From Saprospiraceae bacterium (GTDB taxonomy: Bacteria; Bacteroidota; Bacteroidia; Chitinophagales; Saprospiraceae), in NCBI GenBank assembly GCA_020629035.1, contig JAHDEC010000016.1, positions 1 to 64,000 of the forward strand: 64,000 nucleotides of DNA, read 5' to 3'. Below, piece by piece: positions 46,205 to 55,219 of the stretch. Position 1 is the stretch's first letter. Each line of letters begins with the position of its first letter. The translations under genes were made by a program, and so were the position numbers. The notes beneath the pieces were generated by a model. That model did not search any database. It was not told the DNA's origin and saw only the letters and a list, made by a program, of their open reading frames with translations.

Positions 46205-47200
46205 ATGGCTAAAATTGCAAACATAGATTTAGGAGATTTTCCACTATTACTTGCTCCGATGGAGGATGTAAGCGATCCACCTTTTCGAGCATTGTGTAAG
46301 AAGCAAGGATGTGATATGATGTACACAGAATTTATTTCTGTAGAAGGTCTAATCCGTGATGCTTACAAAAGTGTAGAGAAACTTGATATCTATGATGAAG
46401 AAAGACCGATAGGCATCCAAATCTTTGGAGCCGAAATAGATTCTATGCGGAGAGCAGCAGAAATCGTCGAAGAGGCAAAGCCTGAAGTGCTCGATATAAA
46501 TTTTGGCTGCCCCGTCAAGAAGGTGGTTTGTAAGATGGCCGGCGCAGGTATCTTGCAGGATATACCTAAAATGGTTAAGTTAACGGAGGAAATTGTTAAA
46601 GCTACAAATCTTCCAGTCACGGTAAAAACCAGGCTTGGATGGGATGACAACACGATCTTTATTGAGGATGTTGCTGAGCGATTACAAGATGTGGGTATAC
46701 AAGCATTGAGTATACATGGGCGAACGAGAAAACAAATGTATAAGGGTGAGGCTGACTGGACTAAGATTGGTAAAATAAAAGAAAACCCTAGAATACACAT
46801 CCCCATATTCGGAAATGGAGATATCAATTCTCCGCAGAAAGCGCTAGAGTATAAGGAGAGATACGGTGTTGATGGTGTTATGATTGGACGAGCATCTATA
46901 GGTTATCCATGGATTTTTAGAGAGATAAAGCATTACGTAGCTACCGGCGAAATACTAGATCCACCGACACTAGATGAAAGGGTAGACATGGCTATTCAGC
47001 ATTTGACACACTCATTAGAATGGAAAAACGAACGTCTGGGTGTTTTAGAAATGAGAAGGCATTATACAAACTACTTTAGAGGTTTGCCAAATATTAAACA
47101 CTTTAGGTCTAAGTTAGTTACCTCCCTTGTTCCAGCAGAAATTTTTGAAACTTTAGAGTTAATTCGTTCCACCTACGCGGGACATCCAATGGCTTGCTAA
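46205..47200 (+). CDS. dusB: tRNA-dihydrouridine synthase B
   Basis: 331 residues. LLLAPMEDVSDPPFRALCKK starts the FMN TIM barrel; LDINFGCPVKKVV carries the catalytic Cys102; LSIHGRTRKQMYKGEADWTK and VDGVMIGRASIGYPWIFRE hold FMN phosphate. The C-terminal helical domain (HLTHSLEWKNERLG) binds tRNA. The GCPVKKVV and YKGEADW variants indicate DusB rather than DusA or DusC. The cca gene begins 4 bp downstream, so tRNA modification and tRNA 3'-end repair are co-expressed. Confidence 0.92.
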   Translation: MAKIANIDLGDFPLLLAPMEDVSDPPFRALCKKQGCDMMYTEFISVEGLIRDAYKSVEKLDIYDEERPIGIQIFGAEIDSMRRAAEIVEEAKPEVLDINFGCPVKKVVCKMAGAGILQDIPKMVKLTEEIVKATNLPVTVKTRLGWDDNTIFIEDVAERLQDVGIQALSIHGRTRKQMYKGEADWTKIGKIKENPRIHIPIFGNGDINSPQKALEYKERYGVDGVMIGRASIGYPWIFREIKHYVATGEILDPPTLDERVDMAIQHLTHSLEWKNERLGVLEMRRHYTNYFRGLPNIKHFRSKLVTSLVPAEIFETLELIRSTYAGHPMAC

Positions 47201-47204
47201 ATCC

Positions 47205-48626
47205 ATGCATAAAATTAGTTATAGTCATAACGAACAATCTATAATAGATGCGCTTTGTGTTGCAGCATCATCGCAAAAAGTAGAAGCTTATCTCGTTGGC
47301 GGTTTTGTAAGAGATAAACTTTTAGGTCGTCCTACTAATGATATCGATGTGGTTTGTGTAGGTAGTGGAATCGAATTCGCTAAAGCTTTTAGTAAGGTGA
47401 TGAATGGACATCATAAGGTCAATGTGTTTCCAAACTTTGGAACTGCACAAGTGGTGTGTAAGGACTATGATGTCGAATTTGTAGGGGCACGTAAAGAATC
47501 ATATCGGAGTGAGTCCCGAAAACCAATCGTAGAAAATGGCACGATAGAGGACGATCAGCAAAGAAGAGATTTTACGATAAATGCACTGGCTATAAGTCTA
47601 AATAATGAAACCAAAGGAGAACTAGTAGATCCATTTAATGGAATAGACGATTTAAAGAATAAGCGCATCGTCACCCCATTAGCACCGGACCAAACCTTTT
47701 CTGACGACCCATTACGGATGTTGCGTGCCATCAGATTCGCTACCCAACTAAATTTTAAAATTGATCCAAAAACCTTGGCGAGTATTGCTGAGCAAAAGGA
47801 ACGAATAAGCATAATTTCTGCAGAGCGAATCATCACAGAGTTGACGAAGATTATGCAGTCAAAAGTCCCTTCTATTGGATTTGAGTATCTTTTCGATACT
47901 GGTTTGTTAGCGCTTATTTTACCTACCATACATGCTTTGCATGGAGTCGAAGTCAAAAATGGAATTGGGCATAAGGATAACTTTTACCATACAATCAAAG
48001 TGTTAGATAATGTAGCTGAAATGAGTGATAACATTTGGTTGAGATGGGCTGCTTTATACCACGATGTAGGAAAACCGAAGTCCAAACGATTTGATGAGAA
48101 ATTAGGATGGACCTTTCATGGCCATGACATGATAGGTGCCAATATGATCAAAAAGATATTTAAGCGTTTAAAGCTCCCTTTAGATCATCGGATGCATTAT
48201 GTGGCCAAGATGGTTAGACTGCATTTAAGACCTATATCCCTTACTAAAACAGATATTACTGATTCTGCAGTACGACGAATGATTTTTGATAGTGGAGAAG
48301 ATGTGGACGATTTGATGTTGCTATGTAGGGCTGATATTACATCTAAAAATGAATTTAAAGTCAAACGATATCAGAAAAACTACGATATTCTACTGCAGAA
48401 AATCGAAGAAATCGAAGAAAAAGACCGATTAAGAAATTGGCAACCTCCGATTTCTGGTGAAGAAATTATGGCTGCCTTTGGATTAAAACCCTGTAAAACC
48501 GTGGGAACGATTAAGTTAGCCATTAGAGAAGCAATTCTAAATGGTGATATCGAAAATAACTATGAGGACGCCAAATTATACATGATTGAGACTGGCAAAA
48601 TACACGGTCTAGAATACCTGAGTTAA
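47205..48626 (+). CDS. cca: CCA tRNA nucleotidyltransferase with HD domain
   Basis: 473 residues. EAYLVGGFVRDKLLGRPTND is the class II nucleotidyltransferase GG/R motif and IDVV the catalytic DxD, followed by RRDFTINALA and DDPLRMLRAIRFATQL, the tRNA-CCA signature. The C-terminal half has an HD phosphohydrolase domain (WLRWAALYHDVGKPK, FHGHDMIG). It adds or repairs the CCA end of tRNAs. The gene starts 4 bp after dusB. Confidence 0.93.
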   Translation: MHKISYSHNEQSIIDALCVAASSQKVEAYLVGGFVRDKLLGRPTNDIDVVCVGSGIEFAKAFSKVMNGHHKVNVFPNFGTAQVVCKDYDVEFVGARKESYRSESRKPIVENGTIEDDQQRRDFTINALAISLNNETKGELVDPFNGIDDLKNKRIVTPLAPDQTFSDDPLRMLRAIRFATQLNFKIDPKTLASIAEQKERISIISAERIITELTKIMQSKVPSIGFEYLFDTGLLALILPTIHALHGVEVKNGIGHKDNFYHTIKVLDNVAEMSDNIWLRWAALYHDVGKPKSKRFDEKLGWTFHGHDMIGANMIKKIFKRLKLPLDHRMHYVAKMVRLHLRPISLTKTDITDSAVRRMIFDSGEDVDDLMLLCRADITSKNEFKVKRYQKNYDILLQKIEEIEEKDRLRNWQPPISGEEIMAAFGLKPCKTVGTIKLAIREAILNGDIENNYEDAKLYMIETGKIHGLEYLS

Positions 48627-48831
48627 ACCCCAGAATCTTACCTACTTTTAGTTGTTTTAGTTCTAATTTAAAATACTTACTTGTTTGTATGTAATTCGTT
48701 AAATATAATATTTTGTAATATATTATAAGATGATTATGAGAATAATATACATATATAAAATTGTTAATATTAAATAAGGACTTATTTCTTTACGTTCATA
48801 AAATTAAAAAAGGATATAATAAATTTGCCTT
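48627..48831. other. AT-rich intergenic stretch
   Basis: About 205 bp with no gene recognised; it ends in the TAAATTTG promoter box at 48820-48827. Confidence 0.5.
48820..48827 (+). promoter_or_regulatory. Candidate -7 box (TAAATTTG) before the structured RNA
   Basis: TAAATTTG matches TAnnTTTG and lies 5 nt before the first base of the 10 bp stem that encloses the candidate RNA, the distance expected between a -7 box and a transcription start. Confidence 0.5.
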
Positions 48832-48913
48832 TTGAAGACGGTTTCAGATTAAGTTTCAACAATCATCCCCAAAAAACTTATCAATGGATAAGTCTGGAGA
48901 TAGCCGTCTTCAA
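48832..48913 (+). ncRNA. Candidate structured small RNA or leader of the symporter gene
   Basis: An 82-nt stretch closed by a perfect 10 bp stem (ttgaagacgg 48832-48841 with ccgtcttcaa 48904-48913). Inside are a CAG/CTG pairing (48845-48847 with 48894-48896) and a 7 bp hairpin acttatc-aatg-gataagt (48876-48893). The stem is followed by ttttattt. A -7 box sits 5 nt upstream. It could be a free small RNA ending at the T-rich tail, or a leader that controls the symporter, whose start is ~68 nt downstream. It matches no riboswitch I recognise. Confidence 0.5.
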
Positions 48914-48981
48914 TTTTATTTCCTCTCTTATTTTTTCCCACTACATATTTGATTATTTTCAAGTTCACTATACATGTGCTC

Positions 48982-50742
48982 ATGGAAATGCTATCAAGCC
49001 TTGATTGGTCTATCATTATTGGATTCTTAATATTCTCATTGGCTATCGGTGTTTATTCGAGTCGCAAGTCAGGCTCTAGTGCCAAAGAGTTTTTTCTCTC
49101 AGGTCAGAATATGCCATGGTGGATGTTAGGGATTTCAATGGTTGCGACGACTTTTTCGGCTGATACACCCAATTTAGTAACCGATATTGTCCGACAAAAT
49201 GGAGTATCTGGCAACTGGGTTTGGTGGGCTTTTTTATTGACCGGAATGTTAACCGTGTTTATCTATGCTCGACTTTGGAGAAGATCAGGTGTGCTTACCG
49301 ATTTAGAGTTTTATGAGCTGAGATATAGTGGTAAAGAGGCTTCTTTTTTACGTGGTTTTCGGGCGTTTTATCTAGGAGTTGTCTTTAACGTCTTAGTAAT
49401 GGCTACTGTTTGTTTAGCAGCCATTAAGATTGGTGCCATAATGCTGGGACTAACTCCTTTACAAACCATTTTAATAGCATCTATAGTTACCGTATTTTAT
49501 TCCTCACTTGGAGGTTTAAGAGGTATCATTCTTACCGATATATTTCAGTTTGTGCTGGCTATGATTGGGACCATAGGCGCAGCGTATTTTGTGGTAAAGA
49601 TGCCTGAGGTTAATGGATTATCAAATCTCTTTGCTCACGAAGCAGTGCAGGGAAAACTAGATTTAGTACCAGCGATGGGAGAGGGCAAACTATGGTTGAG
49701 CTTACTCATTATTCCTTTGGCGGTCCAGTGGTGGGCATCTTATTATCCTGGAGCTGAGCCCGGTGGTGGAGGCTATATTGCTCAACGAATGTTGGCTGCA
49801 AAGAACGAAGATCATGCGGTTGCCGCTACTTTTTTATTTAATACAGCACACTATGCCTTAAGACCCTGGCCTTGGATAATTATTGCTTTGGCTTCACTTA
49901 TTTTATTTCCTACAATAGAGTCAATTCAAACAACATTCCCACATGTGGACCCAGCTTTAATTAAGGATGACATCGCTTACCCAGCTATGCTCACATACTT
50001 ACCTAAAGGCTTAATTGGGGTGGTGCTAGCTTCTTTAATTGCCGCTTTTATGTCGACGCTTTCTACACACTTAAACTGGGGCGCCTCGTATTTGACACAT
50101 GATCTGTATAAGCGTTTTATCAACCAATCAGCAAGCGAAAAACAGCTGGTAAGTTTTGGTAGAATAAGTACAGGTTTGCTTATGGCAGCGGCGATGGTAG
50201 TTGCTTTGTTTTTAGAAAATGCTAAGGCAGCTTTTGATATTGTTATCCTAGTGGGTGCTGGTACAGGATTGATATTTATACTAAGATGGTTTTGGTGGAG
50301 GATCAATGCATACAGTGAAATTTCAGCTATGATTTCATCTTTCTTGGTCGCAATGGTATTACTCGAATATTTTAAGGGATTAGCTGCTTGGCATTTGATT
50401 ATTAATGTAGTTATCACATCGATTGTCTGGCTTGCTGTCACCTATTTGACCAGACCTACAAAGGAAGAGGTATTGATTAATTTTTACACTAAGATTAAAC
50501 CAGATCGATTAGGCTGGCGTAGAGTAGCTGAAAAAGCAAATGATGATATGACTAATCGAGGAGGCAGAAGTATAAAACTTGGCATCCTTTGTATGTTTCT
50601 TGGAAGTGCAATGGTTTACTCAGTCTTGTTTTTTACGGGTTATTTATTGATGGCTCAGTGGACCTATTTCATCTTGTTCTTTGTTGTTTTTATACTTTCG
50701 GGTTTGTTGTTAAAAAGAACATGGTCAGCACTTAATAGCTAA
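48982..50742 (+). CDS. Sodium:solute symporter (SSS) family transporter
   Basis: 586 residues from the ATG at 48982 (the frame is open to a TTG at 48949, but that adds no conserved sequence). About 13 membrane segments: LDWSIIIGFLIFSLAIGVYS first, then FLSGQNMPWWMLGISMVATT, typical of SSS proteins, and SSLGGLRGIILTDIFQFVLA in the middle. The C-terminal part has extra helices ending KRTWSALNS. It couples sodium entry to uptake of an unidentified solute; the PNLVTDIVRQNG region resembles members annotated as sugar or nucleoside transporters. A candidate structured RNA precedes it. Confidence 0.88.
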   Translation: MEMLSSLDWSIIIGFLIFSLAIGVYSSRKSGSSAKEFFLSGQNMPWWMLGISMVATTFSADTPNLVTDIVRQNGVSGNWVWWAFLLTGMLTVFIYARLWRRSGVLTDLEFYELRYSGKEASFLRGFRAFYLGVVFNVLVMATVCLAAIKIGAIMLGLTPLQTILIASIVTVFYSSLGGLRGIILTDIFQFVLAMIGTIGAAYFVVKMPEVNGLSNLFAHEAVQGKLDLVPAMGEGKLWLSLLIIPLAVQWWASYYPGAEPGGGGYIAQRMLAAKNEDHAVAATFLFNTAHYALRPWPWIIIALASLILFPTIESIQTTFPHVDPALIKDDIAYPAMLTYLPKGLIGVVLASLIAAFMSTLSTHLNWGASYLTHDLYKRFINQSASEKQLVSFGRISTGLLMAAAMVVALFLENAKAAFDIVILVGAGTGLIFILRWFWWRINAYSEISAMISSFLVAMVLLEYFKGLAAWHLIINVVITSIVWLAVTYLTRPTKEEVLINFYTKIKPDRLGWRRVAEKANDDMTNRGGRSIKLGILCMFLGSAMVYSVLFFTGYLLMAQWTYFILFFVVFILSGLLLKRTWSALNS

Positions 50743-50756
50743 TATAATTTGGTTCA

Positions 50757-51338
50757 ATGTTGCAATTCGTAAAACAAGCTATCTTAATCATTTGGCAATT
50801 ACCCCAATGTGTGCTTGCCTGGTTAGTTCTCGGATTTTTATGGTGTATTAGATCCTTACACGCCATTGAACCATTTCATAGTGCCTACGCGGTGGATGGT
50901 GGCATTAAGGGTGGTGCCTTTACCCTTGGACCCTACGTTTTCGGTCCAGCTGGAACGCGATCTACCGGTCATGATCATTTGTTGGTTCATGAGTATGGGC
51001 ACACTTTGCAGAGTTTAATATTGGGGCCTTTCTACTTGTTATTAATAGGAATTCCTAGTGTTTTATCGGCAGGAGTTTTGCCCCGAATGCATAACTACAG
51101 ATGGTTCGAAGTTTGGGCGAATCGCTTATCTCTCGAGTTTGGGAAAGATCACTTAATAGGTTTCGAGCCAGCTGCTTTTGTAGAGGCAAATGTGTCAAGT
51201 AGTTATATTAACCCAAGGAATAAAGGCCACAATCACAGCAGTAATCCTGTTCATGTCCAGTATCGCTGGTTTGATGTTTTATTGATGATCCCTAGTTGTT
51301 TATTACTTTATGGAATGTATTTGCTTGCATTAAGTTGA
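50757..51338 (+). CDS. Membrane protein with HEYGH motif
   Basis: 193 residues. A first membrane helix (QAILIIWQLPQCVLAWLVLG), then a loop (VDGGIKGGAFTLGPYVFGPA), then LLVHEYGHTLQSLILGPFYL where HEYGH fits the HExxH zinc-protease signature at the start of a second membrane helix, and a C-terminal helix (WFDVLLMIPSCLLLYGMYLL). The YRWFEVWANRLSLEFG segment could supply a third ligand (Glu). HExxH at a membrane helix recalls intramembrane (site-2-like) metalloproteases, but the family is not recognised and the protein is short. It follows the symporter by 14 bp and is likely co-transcribed. Confidence 0.65.
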   Translation: MLQFVKQAILIIWQLPQCVLAWLVLGFLWCIRSLHAIEPFHSAYAVDGGIKGGAFTLGPYVFGPAGTRSTGHDHLLVHEYGHTLQSLILGPFYLLLIGIPSVLSAGVLPRMHNYRWFEVWANRLSLEFGKDHLIGFEPAAFVEANVSSSYINPRNKGHNHSSNPVHVQYRWFDVLLMIPSCLLLYGMYLLALS

Positions 51339-51425
51339 TTTCTTCGGAACGTATTTTTGGGCAAGTAATTAATAAATAAGCTGAGCGTTTTCTAATTGAG
51401 TCAACAATCCAGCTAAAATGTCAGA

Positions 51426-51821
51426 TTAATTTAAATAAGGCTTTACTTTCTCTACCATGATATTAGCAGGTAATTTTTCATTAGCATAATCGATCATTAC
51501 CTTGATTAAATCATCAGTCAGGAGTTCGTTAAACCCTAGGGAAAATCCATACAGTCTGACTTTAGTAATTTCTTCAGGTGTAACAACCCGATCTGCTCGC
51601 ATCATAAATAAGATGTAGTATAAGGTAATCATCCTAGATTGTTCATCTCGTGGAGGATCAAACTTGTGGCTTTTGTAATTTTGTCTGACATCTTCTACTT
51701 CTGCCTCAATCATTCCGAGTTCATTAGCTACATATTGAATGTAACTCTCTTCTCTGCTGTGAAATTCTTGGTCACTTTCCATGACTTTAAATAAATAGGC
51801 TAATATCTCTTTAGGATTCAT
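51426..51821 (-). CDS. TerB-like helical protein
   Basis: 131 residues, all-helical: YLFKVMESDQEFHSREESYI, a long central helix pair, then LYYILFMMRADRVVTPEEIT, which carries the acidic D-x-D/E pattern of the TerB/DjlA-like fold. TerB-type proteins bind metals; function in the cell is unclear. It overlaps the end of the acyl-CoA ligase gene by 11 bp, so it is translated from the same transcript. Confidence 0.65.
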   Translation of the reverse strand: MNPKEILAYLFKVMESDQEFHSREESYIQYVANELGMIEAEVEDVRQNYKSHKFDPPRDEQSRMITLYYILFMMRADRVVTPEEITKVRLYGFSLGFNELLTDDLIKVMIDYANEKLPANIMVEKVKPYLN

Positions 51822-53553
51822 TGTAAAGGCTTTCTATTTCTTTTTGATAATCTTTCATCCACTGGTGTCTTACTATCTTTAATGTGGCTGATAATTGTCC
51901 ATTTTCAATGCTAGGAGCAATATCTGTTAGGTGGAATTCTTTAATCCGTTGATGTGCGGCTAAATTATTATTTATTCTTTGAATTTCAGCTAATAGTTTC
52001 TCCTTCACTTTAATATTTAGCACCATATATTGATCACTGGTCCAATGTATGTTTTCTTGCAAAGCCCATTGTTTTAACTGATTAAAATCTGGGTAAATAA
52101 TGGCAGTTAAAAAAGGTCTTTGGAAGCCTATAATTAACAACTGGTCTATATAAATAGATTCACTAAACGTAGCTGTTAATATTGAGGGAGCAATGTATTT
52201 GCCGGTAGATGTTTTAAAAAGGTCTTTTTTGCGATCGGTAATTTGTAAAAATCGACCGTGAATAATCCGTCCTACATCTCCAGTATTAAGCCATCCATCT
52301 TCACCTAGGACTTTACTGGTTTCAACTGGTTTTTTGTAATAGCCTTTCATAATACTTGGGCCTTTGACAAAAATATCGCCTTCACCTTGATCATTAGTAT
52401 TTACAAGTTTCACTTTGACACTTGCCAATGGGATACCTACAGTGCCATATCTATTTAAACCAGGAGACATTCGGTTTACAGTGACCACTGGAGAGGCTTC
52501 CGTTAAGCCATAACCTTCTCTGACAGGTACGCCAGCGGCCGAAAATAGTCTCGAAAGTCTAGGGTTTAAATAAGCAGCTCCTACAATGATTGCTCTAACT
52601 TCTCCTCCTATTTGTTTCCTAAACTTTCTGAAAATCACCTTTCTTATAAGGAACAACTTAAACCAGGTAATGGGATTGTAAATTTTCTTAGAACGATATT
52701 TTGATCCTTCATTTAATGCCCAATGCCAGGTCTTTTTTATAAGCACATTTTTCTTTGAAAGTTCTGTCTGAACCTTATCATACATTTTCTCGATTATTCT
52801 CGGGACTGAGGAAAATATGTGGGGCTTACATTTGCCAAAAGCTAAGGGCACATGCTCGTGATATTCGGGCATATAAATGCTGGTTCCTGTGGTTAAATAA
52901 ACTAGGATTAGTGTTCGTTCGAAGGCATGACTATAAGGTAAAAAACTGAGTACACGACTATCCGCATCAAGTGGTAAAAGCTGCGAGAGCGATGCAACAT
53001 TGCTTATCAAATTTTTATGACTGAGCATTACACCTTTTGGTTTTCCTGTTGTGCCAGATGTGTATATGATGGTGGAGATACTATCTTGATCAAAGGAAGC
53101 AGGCATGGGATCCAAATTACCTGTCCAGGCTACTTTTCGAATAAAATCACTTATTAAATAGCTCTCAACATTGGACAACAAAAGCTCACTATAATTTCCT
53201 TGTAAGGCTGCATCATTAAAGAATATATGTTTTGCTTCGGTTTCCTCTAGTATATGCCTTAATTGTTTTTCTCCGGTTGTGCTGTGTATGAGTACAGAGA
53301 CCATAGCTAGACTTTGGACAGCCATATCTAAAAGCAGGGAATGACTATTGACTAACTGAGGCATAATCAGTATTAAGTCTCCTTTTACAAAGCCCTCTGC
53401 TTTTAGAAATTCCTGGAAATAAATGATGATTTGAGCGCATTCTTCATAAGTGTAACTTGTCCATTCATCATTGTGATAACTATGGAGAAAGGTATTTTTA
53501 CCTCCTTGATCAATTTGGTGTTTTATAATATCGAAGGTGCATTGGAAACTCAT
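51811..53553 (-). CDS. Long-chain fatty-acid-CoA ligase (AMP-dependent synthetase)
   Basis: 580 residues. STIIYTSGTTGKPKGVMLSH is the P-loop-like AMP-binding motif, GYGLTEASPVVTVN and GWLNTGDVGRI are the later adenylation motifs, and DRKKDLFKTSTGKYIAPS is the C-terminal hinge with catalytic Lys, all typical of FadD/FAA1-like long-chain acyl-CoA ligases. It activates fatty acids with ATP and CoA; products could feed the acyltransferases ~38-43 kb upstream, though co-regulation is not shown. It overlaps the following TerB-like gene by 11 bp and the preceding hydrolase gene by 4 bp (ATGA). Confidence 0.9.
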   Translation of the reverse strand: MSFQCTFDIIKHQIDQGGKNTFLHSYHNDEWTSYTYEECAQIIIYFQEFLKAEGFVKGDLILIMPQLVNSHSLLLDMAVQSLAMVSVLIHSTTGEKQLRHILEETEAKHIFFNDAALQGNYSELLLSNVESYLISDFIRKVAWTGNLDPMPASFDQDSISTIIYTSGTTGKPKGVMLSHKNLISNVASLSQLLPLDADSRVLSFLPYSHAFERTLILVYLTTGTSIYMPEYHEHVPLAFGKCKPHIFSSVPRIIEKMYDKVQTELSKKNVLIKKTWHWALNEGSKYRSKKIYNPITWFKLFLIRKVIFRKFRKQIGGEVRAIIVGAAYLNPRLSRLFSAAGVPVREGYGLTEASPVVTVNRMSPGLNRYGTVGIPLASVKVKLVNTNDQGEGDIFVKGPSIMKGYYKKPVETSKVLGEDGWLNTGDVGRIIHGRFLQITDRKKDLFKTSTGKYIAPSILTATFSESIYIDQLLIIGFQRPFLTAIIYPDFNQLKQWALQENIHWTSDQYMVLNIKVKEKLLAEIQRINNNLAAHQRIKEFHLTDIAPSIENGQLSATLKIVRHQWMKDYQKEIESLYNES

Positions 53554-54377
53554 GCAACTAGTAGCTTTTGGATGGACGGTTCGTCTGAACTTGCTTCATC
53601 GAGTAAGTCGTAAACGATTTCGTGGTACTCTGGGAAATCGGGTAGATTGTTATGACCACCACCATGTATTTCGTGTAATTTAATTCGTTTAACGAGGTCT
53701 TTTAAACGAAGACTGTGCGAGTAGGGTATTAGCCGATCTTTATTTCCATGAATTATATGAATCGGCGCATCTACTTTCCTAATAAATCGATCGGTCCTTA
53801 TTTGATACCTAAGTAAAAACCTTAGGGGAATCCAAAATCCCCATCGCTTGATGTTGTGATAAAAAGAATAATACGGCGAATCGAGTATAAGCATTTTTGG
53901 GTTATTCCATGAGGCAATGCGCGTAGCAATTCCTGAGCCTAGTGAACGACCATAAATAATCATGTCCTCTTCTTCATAGCGCTTTAATAGCCACTTATAA
54001 ATTTGTTGCCCATCATCATAAAGCCTTTGTTCAGTACGCTTACCTTTTGATTTGCCAAACCCTCTATAATCCATCATGAAAAAGTCATAACCATTTCCGA
54101 TAAAGTCTTTCGCAAACTTTGCCCAGCCTTTAATTGATCGAGAATTTCCTTTGAAATAAAAGATAATTCCTCGGCTATTTGGAACCGTGAAAAGTATGCT
54201 GTTTATACTTCCTCCATCCTCCATTTCGAAGGTCTTTTCTTCAAAATCAAACGGATATTTAAAGGTGAAATTAGAAGGTAAAATTTCGGGACGAAAGAAA
54301 TACCAATGTTGGGTGAAATAGAAAAATATGCATATAAATACATAAATAGCCAGAATAGTTAATGCAATCGGCAGCAT
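53550..54377 (-). CDS. Alpha/beta hydrolase, BEM46-like
   Basis: 275 residues. One N-terminal membrane helix (LPIALTILAIYVFICIFFYF) anchors the protein, then FFMMDYRGFGKSKGKRTEQR, MIIYGRSLGSGIATRIASWN (nucleophile Ser in GRSLGSG), HIIHGNKDRLIPY (Asp) and GGGHNNLPD (His) complete the triad. It resembles ABHD13/BEM46 membrane-bound hydrolases. A tandem paralogue is just upstream (54416-55219). Its stop overlaps the ligase start (ATGA), so a deacylase feeding fatty acids to the ligase is plausible. Confidence 0.82.
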   Translation of the reverse strand: MLPIALTILAIYVFICIFFYFTQHWYFFRPEILPSNFTFKYPFDFEEKTFEMEDGGSINSILFTVPNSRGIIFYFKGNSRSIKGWAKFAKDFIGNGYDFFMMDYRGFGKSKGKRTEQRLYDDGQQIYKWLLKRYEEEDMIIYGRSLGSGIATRIASWNNPKMLILDSPYYSFYHNIKRWGFWIPLRFLLRYQIRTDRFIRKVDAPIHIIHGNKDRLIPYSHSLRLKDLVKRIKLHEIHGGGHNNLPDFPEYHEIVYDLLDEASSDEPSIQKLLVA

Positions 54378-54415
54378 ATTTTATGGTGTTAATCGCTCCT
54401 AATATAGGCAATTAT

Positions 54416-55219
54416 TTACAAGATTTCGGTGAGTTTAACTTGGTAGACTTTGCTTGTTGCTAAATTTTTATGGGTTCCACCTTTTATGAGTGTAAAACTA
54501 TCTTGCTGTTTCAAAAGCGGAAGAAGCTTATTAGCTTCTTGCACTGGAGTAATTCGATCTCGATCACCTTGGAGAATGTGGATCGGAGATTCTATCTGCT
54601 TCATAAATGCATGATTTGGAAAAGAAACTTCATTTTTAGGATAATATAATTTGGCAGGGAAAAATCGCTTCTTTACCAAAGAAGGCATGTCATAAAAAGT
54701 AGTTTCTAGAATGGTCATATCTACTTCAAAATTAGAGGCAGTATATAGGGCCACAGCACTTCCTAAGGATCGACCATACACCACCGTTTTTGCATAATCC
54801 TGTTGGCTAACCCATTCCATACTTGCTTGAGCTGTTGCATAAAATCCAGCTTCACTTGGTTTTCCGGGACTTTTGCCATAACCCGGATAATCCACGGCTA
54901 AAACGTCATATCCAAACGAAGTCAATTTGTTAGCCTCTTTAGACCAACGATTTAAATTGCCAGCATTACCATGAAAGTAGACGATCAGCCCTTTAGCCTT
55001 TGGTTGATCTGAATGGATGAGTAAACTATGTACTTGTTGGTTTTCTGAGATATCTAACCAGACCTCTTCATGTTTGATGTTGGTATCAAATACGTGATCT
55101 GTCGGTAAGGTTTTATTTTGAAAAACAAAAAGGTGTAACATAAAATGTATAATAAACAAGATCGAAGTGCCTATGAAAAATAAACTAAAGCACAAATATA
55201 TTACTAACTTTCGGCTCAA
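54416..55219 (-). CDS. Alpha/beta hydrolase, BEM46-like paralogue
   Basis: 267 residues, same plan as its neighbour: N-terminal membrane helix (VIYLCFSLFFIGTSILFIIH), VLAVDYPGYGKSPGKPSEAG, TVVYGRSLGSAVALYTASNF (nucleophile Ser), HILQGDRDRITP (Asp) and KGGTHKNL (His). Probably a membrane-anchored esterase or acyl hydrolase of unknown substrate, and a tandem duplicate of the following gene. The start is TTG, overlapping the apbE stop as TTGA; the next ATG (residue 27) would cut the membrane helix. Confidence 0.8.
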   Translation of the reverse strand: MSRKLVIYLCFSLFFIGTSILFIIHFMLHLFVFQNKTLPTDHVFDTNIKHEEVWLDISENQQVHSLLIHSDQPKAKGLIVYFHGNAGNLNRWSKEANKLTSFGYDVLAVDYPGYGKSPGKPSEAGFYATAQASMEWVSQQDYAKTVVYGRSLGSAVALYTASNFEVDMTILETTFYDMPSLVKKRFFPAKLYYPKNEVSFPNHAFMKQIESPIHILQGDRDRITPVQEANKLLPLLKQQDSFTLIKGGTHKNLATSKVYQVKLTEIL

